The notes under the pieces were generated by a model that saw nothing but the letters and a program-made list of their open reading frames with translations, ran no database searches and was not told the origin of the DNA. A program made the translations under genes and the position numbers. From Sorangium cellulosum (GTDB lineage: Bacteria > Myxococcota_A > Polyangia > Polyangiales > Polyangiaceae), in the NCBI RefSeq assembly GCF_004135735.1, contig NZ_CP012670.1, positions 4,733,501-4,797,500 of the forward strand: 64,000 nucleotides of DNA, written 5' to 3'. Each line of letters begins with the position of its first letter. Within the stretch, counting starts at the first letter, position 1. Of this stretch, positions 33,715 through 43,824 are shown in pieces.

Positions 33715-34287
33715 TTGAAGCTCCTTTCCGGGGAGGCGAATCACGCTGTCCAAGCGAACTCGTTGGAGACCCAAATGCCTTAACCCGATTTGACCGGCAG
33801 TCGGATAGCCAAATCTGACCGGCGTTCAGAAAAAGGGTTCCGGGATGTAAAAAATTTCGAAATGGCCGCAACGAGTTACCCCGTGGCAAGAAAATTCCCG
33901 CTACACGCGAAGAGGAGAGATCCCATCGGACAGACACACTGGAAAATCACACCTCTTGAGTTCTGGCGACGCGCACTTGCACGTCGTCAGGCGTCGGGAT
34001 CCTCCTTCCCGCGTTGCGCGGATGAAAGCCGCGGCGCGCACCCGTGCAACGCGACGCCCGCGATCGCGCGACGACGACGACGGCGGCGCGGCCGCAAAGA
34101 AGGCGCAGGGACGGCCGCAAAGAAGGCGCGGGCGTTGCCCTAGCGCACGCGCAGGAACGCCCTGAAAACAGGCGCGGGGACGGCCGCAGCGCGCGCCCGC
34201 GCGCCACCGCGATCGACGAGCAGCTGCAACGGCGATGCAGCACGCCGGGGCGCCGCGCGAGGGCGGCGCCGGCCGGATGACCCGCGT
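33715..34287. other. Intergenic region, AT-rich in part
   Basis: 573 nt between the metalloprotease start and the mutase stop. 33780-33960 is clearly AT-richer than anything nearby and holds the GCCGGTCA repeats and a perfect 10-bp palindrome ATTTCGAAAT (33854-33863). 34070-34200 is GC-rich with a duplicated ggccgcaaagaaggcgc. No coding frame with family-like content was seen. Confidence 0.5.
33784..33823 (-). promoter_or_regulatory. Repeated GCCGGTCA element upstream of the metalloprotease
   Basis: On the minus strand GCCGGTCAGATTTGG (33823-33809) and GCCGGTCAAATCGGG (33798-33784) form two direct copies 25 nt apart, 70-110 nt before the protease start. GATTTG/CAAATC also forms an inverted pair. 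The spacing suits a transcription factor on one DNA face, but no factor is known. Confidence 0.4.
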
Positions 34288-35976
34288 TCAGATCGTGAGC
34301 GTCTCGCGGTGCTCGCCCCAGATCGCGCGCAGCACGTCGCTGATCTCGCCGACGGTCGCGCCCGACCTCACGGCGTCGAGGATGGGCGGCATCAGGTTCG
34401 CCTCGCCGCGCGCCGCGGCGTCGACGCGCGCGAGCGCCTCCGATCGCGCGGGGCCGTCGTGCGCCGCGCGGAAGGCGCGCGTGCGCGCGATCTGGTCGCG
34501 CTCCAGGGCCGGATCGACGCGCGTCACCGGGACGGGCGGCGCGTCGGACACGAACTCGTTCTGCCCGACGATCACGCGGCGCCGCTCCTCGATGTCGAGC
34601 TGGTAGCGGTAGGCCGTCGCCTGGATCTCGCGCTGCACGTAGCCCTGCTCGATGGCGGCCACCATCCCGCCGAGATCGTCGATGCGGCGGATGTACGCGT
34701 AGGCCGCCTCCTCGAGGCGCTTCGTGAGCGCCTCGACCGCGTAGCTGCCGCCGAGCGCGTCGACGAAGTCGGCGACGCCCGACTCGTGCGCGATCACCTG
34801 CTGCGTGCGCAGCGCCAGCGTCGCCGCCGCCTCCGTGGGCAGGCCGAGCGCCTCGTCGAAGCCGTTCGTGTGCAGCGACTGGCAGCCGCCGAGCACCGCG
34901 GCGAGCGCCTGCACCGTGACGCGCACCACGTTGACGAGCGGCTGCTGCGCCGTGAGCGTCATGCCCGCGGTCTGGCAGTGGAAGCGGAGGGCGCGCGCGC
35001 GATCGGTCCTGGCGCCGAAGCGCTCGCCCATGATCGTCGACCACATCCGCCGCGCGGCGCGGAACTTCGCGATCTCCTCGAGGAAGTTGTTGTGGCCGTT
35101 GAAGAAGAACGAGAGCTGCGCGCCGAAGCCGTCCACGTCGAGCCCGGCGCGGACGGCGTTCTCGACGTAGGCGACGCCGGCCGCGAGCGTGAACGCGATC
35201 TCCTGCGCCGCGTCGCACCCGGCCTCGCGCATGTGGTAGCCGCTGATCGAGATCGTGTTCCACTCCGGCACCTCGCGCTCGGCGAAGGCGAAGACGTCGC
35301 GGATCAGCCGGAGCGACGGCCCGGGCGGGTAGATGTACGTGCCGCGCGCGACGTACTCCTTCAGGATGTCGTTCTGGATCGTGCCGCGGAGCTTGCCGCG
35401 CGGGACCCCCTGCTCCTCGGCCACGGCGATGTAGAGCGCGAGCAGGATCGCCGCGGTCGCGTTGATGGTCATCGACGTCGAGACGCGATCGAGCGGCAGC
35501 CCTCGCAGCAGGGTGCGCATGTCGTCGATCGTGTCGATCGCGACGCCCACGCGCCCGACCTCGCCCAGCGCGCGCTCGTGATCCGAGTCGCGCCCCATCT
35601 GCGTCGGCAGATCGAACGCGACGGAGAGCCCGGTCTGGCCCTGCGAGAGCAGGTAGCGGTAGCGGGCGTTCGACTCGGCCGCCGTGCCGAACCCGGCGTA
35701 CTGGCGCATCGTCCAGAGCCGCCCCCGGTACATGTTCGGCTGGACGCCCCGCGTGAACGGCGGCTGCCCCGGGAAGCCGAGATCGCGCGCCGGATCGACG
35801 CCGAGCGCCTCGAGCGTCGCGGCGTCGTAGAGGTCGTCGGCGTCGCGCGCGAGCTCGCCCGGGCCGCCGGCCAGCACGCCGGCGCGGCGCCGCGCCTTCT
35901 GCCTCGCTCCTTCGAGGCGCGCCTCGAAGCGGGCGCGCTCCTCGTCCCTCGGCTCGTGCTCATCGTTGCGGCTCAT
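34288..35976 (-). CDS. Methylmalonyl-CoA mutase large subunit (catalytic barrel only)
   Basis: Acyl-CoA mutase large chain, 562 residues, which interconverts succinyl-CoA and methylmalonyl-CoA with B12. [10 protein letters not shown] has Y93, and [18 protein letters not shown] has R211; Tyr and Arg at these places are what methylmalonyl-CoA mutase uses for the carboxylate, while isobutyryl-CoA mutases differ. The C-terminal B12-binding domain is missing, so a separate small subunit must exist elsewhere. The mutase-protecting GTPase MeaB is coded at 47174, not next to it. Methylmalonyl-CoA also feeds polyketide synthesis. Confidence 0.88.
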   Translation of the reverse strand: MSRNDEHEPRDEERARFEARLEGARQKARRRAGVLAGGPGELARDADDLYDAATLEALGVDPARDLGFPGQPPFTRGVQPNMYRGRLWTMRQYAGFGTAAESNARYRYLLSQGQTGLSVAFDLPTQMGRDSDHERALGEVGRVGVAIDTIDDMRTLLRGLPLDRVSTSMTINATAAILLALYIAVAEEQGVPRGKLRGTIQNDILKEYVARGTYIYPPGPSLRLIRDVFAFAEREVPEWNTISISGYHMREAGCDAAQEIAFTLAAGVAYVENAVRAGLDVDGFGAQLSFFFNGHNNFLEEIAKFRAARRMWSTIMGERFGARTDRARALRFHCQTAGMTLTAQQPLVNVVRVTVQALAAVLGGCQSLHTNGFDEALGLPTEAAATLALRTQQVIAHESGVADFVDALGGSYAVEALTKRLEEAAYAYIRRIDDLGGMVAAIEQGYVQREIQATAYRYQLDIEERRRVIVGQNEFVSDAPPVPVTRVDPALERDQIARTRAFRAAHDGPARSEALARVDAAARGEANLMPPILDAVRSGATVGEISDVLRAIWGEHRETLTI

Positions 35977-36054
35977 GGCGGCGCTCAGACCTCGCTCTCT
36001 CCCCGCGGCCCCTCGGCCCGGCGGGTCGGCCCTAGCGTGAACCGACCGGCGACG

Positions 36055-37629
36055 CTACCCGGCGCGCGCGGAGAGGATCCGGCTGAACGCCTCGCCCACG
36101 GCGCGCGCGAGCTCGTCCATCCTGCGCACGCCGCCCACGGGGTCGATGAGCCGGTCGGCGACGAGGATCATCGCGGGCCTGCCGACGACCTGGACGGCGA
36201 CGGCGGCGACGTCGAGGCTCGGGTTGACCATGACGTCGAGCAGGGGCGCGTGGGTGGGCGTGCCCGGGATCGGCCCGACGTAGAGGTGGGTCGCCACGGC
36301 CGTGGCGAGGATGCTCGGCTGGTCCATCGGGAGGGTGAGCCGCCGCAGCGCCTCCTGCTCTCCGAACTCAGCGTTGCAGGCGAAGCCCCGGAATACGCCG
36401 CGATGCGCGGCGAAGATCGCGACGCGCCGCGCGAGCAGGCGCAGCCCGCGCAGCGCGAGCCGGACGACGTCGTCGCGCGTGTGGGCGAGGTACAGCGCGT
36501 CCTTGACGTCGCCCAGATCGAGGAAGGGCTGCGGCGGCGGCTCGTCGTCGTCGAGGTAGTCGGAGGGCTCCGGCTCGGGCGCGGGGGGCAGCGCCGGGAG
36601 GCGCCCCGAGCGCCGGCTCGACGGCGGCCCGCCGACCTCGGGACGCCCGCCGACCTCGGGATGCCCGCGGCGCGACGAGGGGGCCGGCCGCCGCCCGGCG
36701 CTGTCGGGCGCCGGATCGGGGTCCGGCGAGCTCTGCGGGAGGATCGCGGCGAGCAGCTTGAAGGCCGGAGAGATCTCCACGGGCGGCGGCGGGAAGGAGG
36801 CGACGGCGGGCCCGGCGTCCGGCGCGCGATCGCCCGCGCGCCCCGCCGCCCCGCGCGCGCCGGCGCCGCGCTCGGCCTCGAGGGGGCGGCGGGCGCCCGG
36901 CGGGGCGCCGCGCGCGCCGGGCGCCGCCTTCGTGTGGCGGAGCGGCAGGATCGGGTCCTCCAGCGAGGGGGGCGCGTCCGCCGGCGGGGCGCGGCGGACG
37001 CGCGCCGGGCCGCGGCGCCCCGAGGGGCCGCCCGGCGGCGCGTCGTGGGCGCCGGGCTCGTCGAAGGAGGGCACCGCGGCGCGCCGGATGAGCGGGATGG
37101 GCACCTCGTGCGAGGGCGGCGGCGGGATGGTCGACTGGGGCGCGCCGTGCGGGAACGCCGGGGTCGCCCGGCGCGGGCGGGCGGGCGCCTGCTCCCGCTC
37201 GTCGAGCTCGAGGGCGCGGATGGCCTCCTCGATGGCGGCGATGGGCGCGCGGAAGATGCGCACCGGCGCGCCGAGGTGGAAGCTGAGCTCGTCGGCGACG
37301 TGGCGATCGAGCGGATCGGCGGCCGCGACATCGACGGTGCCGGCGCCGGGATCGGTGCGGAAGGGGACGGCGCCGAGGCGGCGGCACATCGCGCGCGGCA
37401 GGCGCGCGACGAGCTCGCGGGCGCCGACGACCTGCCGCAGCGCGAGGCCGCCGCGGCGATCGAGCGCCTCCTCCAGGGCGCGCTCGCTGAGGGCGGCGCG
37501 GTCGATGAGGGCGCGCGGGAACGGGATGCCCCGCAGGACCGCCACGAAGAGGGCGGCCTCGACCTCGGCCTTGGAGACGGCGCCGGCGGAAATCAGGAGG
37601 CGGCCCAGGTCCAGTGACACTCGCCACAC
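36055..37629 (-). CDS. GspE N-terminal-domain protein with GAF-like C-terminus
   Basis: A 524-residue protein. Residues 1-145 match the N-terminal domain of type II secretion/pilus ATPases (LGRLLISAGAVSKAEVEAAL, then RRLGAVPFRTDPGAGTVDV), but no ATPase follows. The middle is Pro/Arg-rich and disordered. The C-terminal ~150 residues have a GAF-like alternation. Proteins of this layout are common in myxobacteria. The N-terminal domain family can bind cyclic di-GMP in some ATPases, but that is not shown here. The GTG at 37629 overlaps a possible -10 box TATCGT (37628-37633), so the GTG at 37620 may be the real start. Confidence 0.6.
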   Translation of the reverse strand: MWRVSLDLGRLLISAGAVSKAEVEAALFVAVLRGIPFPRALIDRAALSERALEEALDRRGGLALRQVVGARELVARLPRAMCRRLGAVPFRTDPGAGTVDVAAADPLDRHVADELSFHLGAPVRIFRAPIAAIEEAIRALELDEREQAPARPRRATPAFPHGAPQSTIPPPPSHEVPIPLIRRAAVPSFDEPGAHDAPPGGPSGRRGPARVRRAPPADAPPSLEDPILPLRHTKAAPGARGAPPGARRPLEAERGAGARGAAGRAGDRAPDAGPAVASFPPPPVEISPAFKLLAAILPQSSPDPDPAPDSAGRRPAPSSRRGHPEVGGRPEVGGPPSSRRSGRLPALPPAPEPEPSDYLDDDEPPPQPFLDLGDVKDALYLAHTRDDVVRLALRGLRLLARRVAIFAAHRGVFRGFACNAEFGEQEALRRLTLPMDQPSILATAVATHLYVGPIPGTPTHAPLLDVMVNPSLDVAAVAVQVVGRPAMILVADRLIDPVGGVRRMDELARAVGEAFSRILSARAG

Positions 37630-37674
37630 GATACCAGAACCGACCTGGGGAGAGGAGCGAGAGGCGAGGAGTCG

Positions 37675-37974
37675 TCAGCGGGAGAACTGAAACACCACCT
37701 CGCTCTGCCGCACGAGACCGAGGTGGTCGCGCGCGATCCTCTCCACGGCGGTCGGGTCGTCGCGGAGGCGCGCCACCTTGCCGCGGAGCGCCTCGATTTG
37801 CCGCCCCAGCTCGGCGTTCTCCTCCTCGACGTCGGCGAGCTCTCTCTCGAGCTCACGCAGGCGCGGCAGGCCCTGTGGCGAGAAGATCATGACCGGGGCG
37901 CCGACGACCGCGACGACCAGCACCGCGATGGGGAGCGTCCGCTCCAGGAAATGCGCTATTCGACGCACGAGCAT
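37675..37974 (-). CDS. FtsB/DivIC-type septum formation protein
   Basis: A 99-residue bitopic protein: membrane segment near 14-33, then a coiled coil (LRELERELADVEEENAELGR) and the end block ARDHLGLVRQSEVVFQF, the usual finish of the FtsB/DivIC family. It would join the divisome subcomplex FtsB-FtsL-FtsQ. ATG 37974 gives the normal length; the frame open further up is less likely. It is coded divergently from the large pseudokinase gene. Confidence 0.85.
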   Translation of the reverse strand: MLVRRIAHFLERTLPIAVLVVAVVGAPVMIFSPQGLPRLRELERELADVEEENAELGRQIEALRGKVARLRDDPTAVERIARDHLGLVRQSEVVFQFSR

Positions 37975-38258
37975 CCGCTCGCACACAACCCGCGATCTTG
38001 TCAACTATCCTCCAGGGATCGCGCGGCTCCGCGTCACCTCGCGTCCCGTCTCGGATGGATATCCAGCGATCGCGACCGGCGCGCGCGCCGGCGAAAGGCC
38101 GCCTCGTTCGTCCTCATCGCGCCGTGGCGCCGGCGAGCGCCGAGGGCCGCCGGAGGTCGCGTGGCGCCATCCGCTTCGCTAGCATGACGATCGCCCCGCC
38201 GTCCGGCAGGCCCGCAGCGCACACGCCAGCCCGAGGGGGGGCGGCCCGAGGGAGACCC

Positions 38259-41200
38259 ATGTCCATGGATATCGTCCGAGGCGAGCTCGAGCGCCTCTTC
38301 TCGCTGGATGAGATGGTGGCCCTGTCGTCCGACCTCCTCGGGTTCACCCCGGCCGAAGTCGGCGGCAGCGCCTCCAAGGCCTCTTTTGCGCGCGCCCTCA
38401 CGGACCATTGTGTCGCGCTCGACGCCATCGAGGCCTTGATCGACGCCATCATCGCCTCACGCGCCGAGGTCGACACGCGCGTACGTGCCCTGAGCGCCCG
38501 AGGGCTCCGGCTCCCCGAAGCGCTCGCGGTCGGTGAGACGTTCGGCGATTACACCATCACGCGAACAATTGGGGAAGGCCCCCGGGGCCTGGTCTACGAG
38601 GCGACCCGGGGAGGCGAGCCGCGGACGCTCAAGGTGCTCCGGCGCGAGGCGACCCGGGATGGCCGTGCGGTGCGCAGGTTCCTCACCCACGTCCGCCTGG
38701 CCGCGCGCGTGCGCCACGAGAGCCTGGCGAGCGGCGTCGAGGCAGGGCTCGTCGGCGGCCGGGCGTTCGTCGCGTACGCGCCCGTCGACGGGCAGCCGCT
38801 CTCGGCGCGCGTCGCGCGCTCGGGTCCGCTCCACCTCAACGAGGCCAGGCCGCTGCTCCGCGGCATCCTGGGCGGGCTCGCCGCGCTCCACGAGCAGCGC
38901 CTCTTCCACGGCGCGCTCAAGCTGGAGAACGTCCTCGTCGCCCGCGGCGACGACGCGCAGCCGCGCCCTGTCCTCGTCGATGTCGGCGGCGACCGGCTCG
39001 GGGCCGGGTGGGAGAGCCCGGCGCTCGCCAGGACCGCGAGCCCCGAGCGGCTGCGGGGCGGGGACGTCGGCGCGGCGAGCGATCTCTACGCCTTCGGCGC
39101 GCTGCTCTTCGAGCTGCTCACCGGCGAGCCCGTGTTCCCGGGCGACACCGCGGTCGACGTCGCCCTCGCGCACCTCACCCAGGCGCCGCCCCTGCCGAGC
39201 ACGGTCGCGCCGCGCGGGTGGGTGGGCAAGGACATCGACGCGCTCTGCGAGCGCCTGCTCGCGAAGTCGCCGGACGCGCGGCCGAGGGGGGCCCGCGCGG
39301 CGCTCGAGGCGCTCGAGCCGCCCGGCGAGCCGGGGCGGCGCGGCCCGGCCTCGGCGCTCGGCGAGCAGCGGCTGAACGACCTCATCGATCGGCTCGTCGC
39401 GAGCCCGACCGACGTGGACCTCGCGCTCTCGGTCGAGGCGGCCGTCGAGGAGGGGGCGGACCCGGGCCGGGTCGCCGAGGCGCTCGAGATGGCCGCCGAC
39501 CAGATCGAGGCCCGCGCGGGCGAGGCCGGCGACCCGGCGGCCCAGGCGAAGAAGCTCCTGCTCTTCCGGGCCGCCCGCGTCCACGAGAAGGGGGAGCGCC
39601 ACGACAGGGCGGAGGCCGTCTACCTGGCGCTCCTGGAGCTCGATCCGGGCGACGACATCGCCTTCGGCGCGCTCGAGGAGCTCAGGAGGTCGCTGGGGAA
39701 GCACGAGGAGCTCGTCGAGATGCTCCTCCAGCGGAGCGAGCGGGCCGGGAGCCCGGCGGAGCGCGCCCGGGCGCTGAACGCGATCGGGCACCTCTACGTG
39801 CGGGAGCTCGACGACAAGGATCAGGGCGTGTTCGCCCTCGCCCAGGCGCTCGCGCAGGACCCGGAGCAGGACGCGTACGCCGCCGATCTGGAGCGCGCGG
39901 CCGGCAGCGACATGAAGATCTGGGCCGAGGCGCTCCAGCTCCTGAGCCAGGCGGGCACCGACGCGGCCATGGCCGCCGAGCCGAGGATCGCGCTCTTCAA
40001 CCGGCTCGGGCCGTGGTACGCGGACAGGCTCGCGCGGCCGGATCTCGGGCTGCCGTGCTTCCAGTTCGTGCTCGGGCTCGACCCGGCGAACGCGAGGGCG
40101 CTGGAGGGGCTCGCGGAGGTCTACCGCCGCGCCCAGCAGTGGCAGGAGCTCGGGGCGGTGCTGCTCTCGCGCGCCGATCGCTCCGCGACGCCCGGCGAGG
40201 CGCGCGACCTGCGCGCCGCGGCGGCCGAGCTCCTCGAGGCGAGGCTGAGCGAGCCGGGCCGCGCGCGCGACCTGTACGAGCAGATCTTCGCCGAGGATCC
40301 CGGGCACACGCGGGCGTTCGACGCGCTGCTCAGGATCTACCGGCGCCTCGAGGATCACGAGGGCTGCGCCCGGATCCTCGAGCGGCGCGCCGGGGCGCTG
40401 CGGGGCGAGGCGCGGGTCGACGCGATGTGCAAGCTCGCCGAGCTCTACGAGGACCGCCTCGGCGACCTCGACGAGGCGATGCGCCGCTACGAGGCGGCGC
40501 TCGAGCTCGATCCGACCAGCCTGACCGCCCTGCGCGGCCTCGATCGCATCTACGGCCGCACCGAGCGCACCAGGGAGCTGCTCGAGAACCTGGCGCGGCA
40601 GCTCGAGCTCAGCGCGACGCCGCGCCAGAAGATCGAGCTCTACCAGCGGATCGCCGGCCTCCACGACGAGGAGTTCCTCGACCACGCGAGGGCGGCCGAG
40701 GCGCTCGAGGCCATCCTCGAGATCGACGGGGCGCACGAGGGGTCGCTCGCGGCGCTCGGGCGGCATTATCGCGCCCTCGAGCGGTGGGAGGACGTGGTGC
40801 GCCTCTACGAGCGGCAGCTCGGCGTCGTGTCCGACGACGGGCGCCGCGAGGAGCTCCTGCTCGCGATGGGGCGGGTGCTGCTGGAGCAGATCGGCTCGCC
40901 GGAGCGCGCCCGCAAGGCGTACGAGCGGGTGCTCGCGATCGATCCGCACCACGCCGGCGCGCTCGAGTCGCTGGCGCACGTGCGGGCCGCGACCGGCGAC
41001 GCGGCGGCGGCGCTCAGCGCGCTCGAGGCGCTCGCGGCGGCGGCCAGGACCGCGGGGAGCCGGGCCGAGCTCTGGATCCGCGCGGCCAGGCTGCTGGAGG
41101 AGCGGGGCGACCGGGACGGGGCGATCGAGCGCTACAAGATGGCCCTCGACGCGCAGCCGGAGAACGCGGGCGCGTCCTCGGCGCTGCGCGCTGCCTACCT

Positions 41201-43556
41201 CGCCCGGGGCGACGCGACGAGCGCCGTCGAGCTCATCGCGCGCGAGGCCGAGGCCGCGGAGGGCAACCTCGCCAAGGCCCGCCTCTACGGCGAGATGGCG
41301 CTCCTGCTCCGGGAGCGCCTGAAGGACGACGCGCGCGCCGAGGAGGCGGCGAGGCGGGCCGTCGACCTCGACCCGACCAGCACGCCGGGGCTCATGATCT
41401 CGGGCGATCTCGCGTTCGAGGCCGGCCGCTTCCTCGAGGCGGCGAGGCACTACGAGCCGCTGACGAGCCGGGCCGACGCCCTACCGAAGGAGCAGGGCCT
41501 GAGGGTGCTCTTCCGCTACATCGACGCGCTCGGCAAGGGCGGCGCGAGCGCCAGGGCGCTCGGCGCCGCGCAGGCGCTGCTCGCGCTCGCGCCGGACGAC
41601 CCCGCGGCGATCGCGCGCGCCGGGAGGGTCCACCTCGACGCGGGCAAGGCGAGCGAGGCCGCGGCGCTCTACCGGGACGTCGCGGAGCGGCTCGGCGCCC
41701 GCCTGCCCGGGCCGGAGCGGGCCGAGGCCCTGCTCGGGCTCGGCGAGGCGAGGCTCGCCGCGGGCGACGCCGAGGGCGCGATCGGCCCGCTGACCGACGC
41801 CGCCGATCTCCTCCCGGAGTCCCCTGCCCCGCTCGCCCTGCTCTCCAGGGTCTTCGAGGCGCGGGGGGACTGGGAGGAGGTCGTGCGCCTCAAGCACCGG
41901 CGGCTCGACGTGGCGGTCGGCGAGGAGCGGAGCGCGCTCCTGCTCGAGATCGGCGACCTGCTCGCGACGCACCTGAAGGACCGGACGCGCGCCGCCAAGA
42001 GCTACGTGGCCGCGCTCGACGAGCGCCCGGACGACCGGAAGATCCTGACCAAGCTGATGCAGCTCTACAGCGAGGAGAAGGACTGGTCGAAGCTCATCGA
42101 CGTCGTCCTCAAGCTCGCGGCCAAGATCGACGACCGGCCGCAGAAGGCGAAGTACCTGCACACCGCGGCGATCGTGAGCGCGCGGCAGCTCGGCGATCTG
42201 GGCCGGGCCGCCCGGTTCTACGACGAGGTGCTGGAGCTCGACCCGTCCCTCCCCCGCGCGCTCTCGGAGGCGATCGAGCTCCGCGCGCAGAGGGGCGACC
42301 ACGAGGACGTGGAGCGCCTGCTCAAGCTCGATCTCGACCAGGCGACCGAGGAGAACGACACGGCGAGGATGCTCTCGACGTTCGACCGGCTGGGCGCGCT
42401 CTACAAGGACAGGCTCGGCTGGATGAGCGAGGCGATCGACGCCTACGAGGCGGCGCAGACGCTCGACCCGGACAACGACGAGCGGAACGCGCTCCTCGCG
42501 AGCCTCTACGCGAGCAACCCGGCGGAGTACCTGGACAAGGCGGTGGCCGCGCAGATTCCGATCCTGCGCCGCGACCCGTACCGGCCGGAGGCGTACCGGC
42601 TCCTGCGCAAGCTGTACACCGAGGCGAAGCGGGCCGACGCGGCGTTCTGCCTGTGCCAGGCGCTCTCTTGCCTGAGCGCCGCCGGGCCGGACGAGGAGCG
42701 CTTCTTCCGGCGCCTGCGCCCGGACACGGTCGCGGCGGCGCAGCGGCCGCTCGACGAGGAGGCGTGGGCGACCGCGCTCATCCACCCCGACACGGATCCG
42801 CTCCTGACCGCCGTCTTCCGCGTCATCGAGCCCGCCGTGCTGCGCAAGAACGGGCAGCCGCTGGAGGAGCTCGGCTACGAGGCCGCCTCCCCGATCGACC
42901 TCGCGCAGGACCCCTACCCGATGTCGCAGACGCTCTACTACGCCGCGGGCGCCCTCGGCATCGCGCCCCCGATCACGTTCCAGAACCCGAACGACGGCGG
43001 CGGCGTCTCGTTCCTTCACGCGCACGAGCCGGCGATCGTGCTCGGCGCCGCGGCGCTCCAGGTGGATCTGCCGACCCAGGCGGCCGCGTTCATCGCCGCC
43101 CGCCACCTCACCTACTACCGGCCGGGCATGTACCTCCGCCACCTGGTGCCGACCGGCACCGGCCTGCGCGCCTGGCTGTTCGCCGCCATCAAGCTCATCT
43201 CGCCCACGTTCCCGGTCACGAAGGAGCTGGAGGGGCCGGTGATGAACAACCTGTCGGTCTTGGAGCCCATGGTCGTCGGGCCGGCGCGCGATCAGCTGGC
43301 GAGCGCGGTGACGAAGCTGCTCCAGGTCGGCGCCATCGACCTCAAGCGCTGGGTATCCGGCATCGACCTGACCGCCGATCGCGCCGGTTTCCTCCTCGCC
43401 AACGACCTCGAGCTGGCGCAGGAGATGATCAAGGCGGCGGATGAGGCGAGCTCGGCTGTACCCCGGACGGAGAGGCTCAAGGAGCTGCAGCTCTACGCGG
43501 TCAGCGAGGAGTACTTCGCCGCCCGGGCGCGGCTCGGCGTCAACATCGATAGCTGA
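38259..43556 (+). CDS. Giant pseudokinase-TPR protein with death-like N-terminal domain
   Basis: A 1765-residue protein. Residues 1-75 (VRGELERLFSLDEMVALS and following helices) resemble bacterial effector-associated death-like domains. A kinase fold follows: GEGPRGLVYEA near 105, LKVLRR with the ATP lysine near 125, but HRDLKPEN is HGALKLEN (H217, catalytic Asp replaced by Ala219). The DFG aspartate is kept (D241). It is therefore probably a pseudokinase. From ~420 to ~1480 are many TPR-like repeats, each close to 35 residues with GDLDEAMRRYEAAL or similar phrases. The last ~280 residues are not recognised. ATG 38259 follows GAGGGAG; the longer frame would run into the FtsB promoter. Likely a scaffold for protein interactions. 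Confidence 0.75.
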   Translation: MSMDIVRGELERLFSLDEMVALSSDLLGFTPAEVGGSASKASFARALTDHCVALDAIEALIDAIIASRAEVDTRVRALSARGLRLPEALAVGETFGDYTITRTIGEGPRGLVYEATRGGEPRTLKVLRREATRDGRAVRRFLTHVRLAARVRHESLASGVEAGLVGGRAFVAYAPVDGQPLSARVARSGPLHLNEARPLLRGILGGLAALHEQRLFHGALKLENVLVARGDDAQPRPVLVDVGGDRLGAGWESPALARTASPERLRGGDVGAASDLYAFGALLFELLTGEPVFPGDTAVDVALAHLTQAPPLPSTVAPRGWVGKDIDALCERLLAKSPDARPRGARAALEALEPPGEPGRRGPASALGEQRLNDLIDRLVASPTDVDLALSVEAAVEEGADPGRVAEALEMAADQIEARAGEAGDPAAQAKKLLLFRAARVHEKGERHDRAEAVYLALLELDPGDDIAFGALEELRRSLGKHEELVEMLLQRSERAGSPAERARALNAIGHLYVRELDDKDQGVFALAQALAQDPEQDAYAADLERAAGSDMKIWAEALQLLSQAGTDAAMAAEPRIALFNRLGPWYADRLARPDLGLPCFQFVLGLDPANARALEGLAEVYRRAQQWQELGAVLLSRADRSATPGEARDLRAAAAELLEARLSEPGRARDLYEQIFAEDPGHTRAFDALLRIYRRLEDHEGCARILERRAGALRGEARVDAMCKLAELYEDRLGDLDEAMRRYEAALELDPTSLTALRGLDRIYGRTERTRELLENLARQLELSATPRQKIELYQRIAGLHDEEFLDHARAAEALEAILEIDGAHEGSLAALGRHYRALERWEDVVRLYERQLGVVSDDGRREELLLAMGRVLLEQIGSPERARKAYERVLAIDPHHAGALESLAHVRAATGDAAAALSALEALAAAARTAGSRAELWIRAARLLEERGDRDGAIERYKMALDAQPENAGASSALRAAYLARGDATSAVELIAREAEAAEGNLAKARLYGEMALLLRERLKDDARAEEAARRAVDLDPTSTPGLMISGDLAFEAGRFLEAARHYEPLTSRADALPKEQGLRVLFRYIDALGKGGASARALGAAQALLALAPDDPAAIARAGRVHLDAGKASEAAALYRDVAERLGARLPGPERAEALLGLGEARLAAGDAEGAIGPLTDAADLLPESPAPLALLSRVFEARGDWEEVVRLKHRRLDVAVGEERSALLLEIGDLLATHLKDRTRAAKSYVAALDERPDDRKILTKLMQLYSEEKDWSKLIDVVLKLAAKIDDRPQKAKYLHTAAIVSARQLGDLGRAARFYDEVLELDPSLPRALSEAIELRAQRGDHEDVERLLKLDLDQATEENDTARMLSTFDRLGALYKDRLGWMSEAIDAYEAAQTLDPDNDERNALLASLYASNPAEYLDKAVAAQIPILRRDPYRPEAYRLLRKLYTEAKRADAAFCLCQALSCLSAAGPDEERFFRRLRPDTVAAAQRPLDEEAWATALIHPDTDPLLTAVFRVIEPAVLRKNGQPLEELGYEAASPIDLAQDPYPMSQTLYYAAGALGIAPPITFQNPNDGGGVSFLHAHEPAIVLGAAALQVDLPTQAAAFIAARHLTYYRPGMYLRHLVPTGTGLRAWLFAAIKLISPTFPVTKELEGPVMNNLSVLEPMVVGPARDQLASAVTKLLQVGAIDLKRWVSGIDLTADRAGFLLANDLELAQEMIKAADEASSAVPRTERLKELQLYAVSEEYFAARARLGVNIDS

Positions 43557-43589
43557 GATCTCCGCACGGATGGCTCCCGCGTGCTCACC

Positions 43590-43623
43590 GGGAACGCCCG
43601 CCAGCGCTGCCACGGGCGCTCCC
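43590..43623 (+). terminator. Candidate terminator hairpin
   Basis: GGGAACGCCCG (43590-43600) can pair with CGGGCGCTCCC (43613-43623), with an internal aac/gct loop, 34 nt after the pseudokinase stop. No T-run follows. Confidence 0.35.
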
Positions 43624-43698
43624 CGGCGGAGCGTGCTAGGTGGATCGATCGCGATCCAGTAGAGGGGACCGCCGATTGCGACTTCCGCACCGGACTGG

Positions 43699-43728
43699 TT
43701 GACGGATAAATCCTCAAATTGCTAGGCT
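43699..43728 (+). promoter_or_regulatory. Sigma-70-like promoter TTGACG-18-TAGGCT
   Basis: TTGACG at 43699-43704 and TAGGCT at 43723-43728, 18 nt spacer, in a locally AT-rich patch. It would start a leader of about 90 nt before ATG 43825. Confidence 0.5.
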
Positions 43729-43824
43729 GCTGGCCGGCATTCGGCCATTAGGCCCCCTTCGATCGTATGTTAGCTCGCCGCAGGTGGCAGCGGGCAGCCT
43801 GAGCGATTGTGTGAAAGCACGCCC

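Noticed and set aside
38457-43613. Two long minus-strand frames (997 and 710 codons) opposite the pseudokinase-TPR gene.
   Set aside because: They are Arg/Leu/Gly-rich antisense translations of the TPR repeats, with no recognisable motif.
43581-43632. Possible fifth copy of the palindrome family (gtgctcaccggg ... ccccggcggagc).
   Set aside because: Only short end words match; the conserved core is missing, so it is listed as a simple hairpin.
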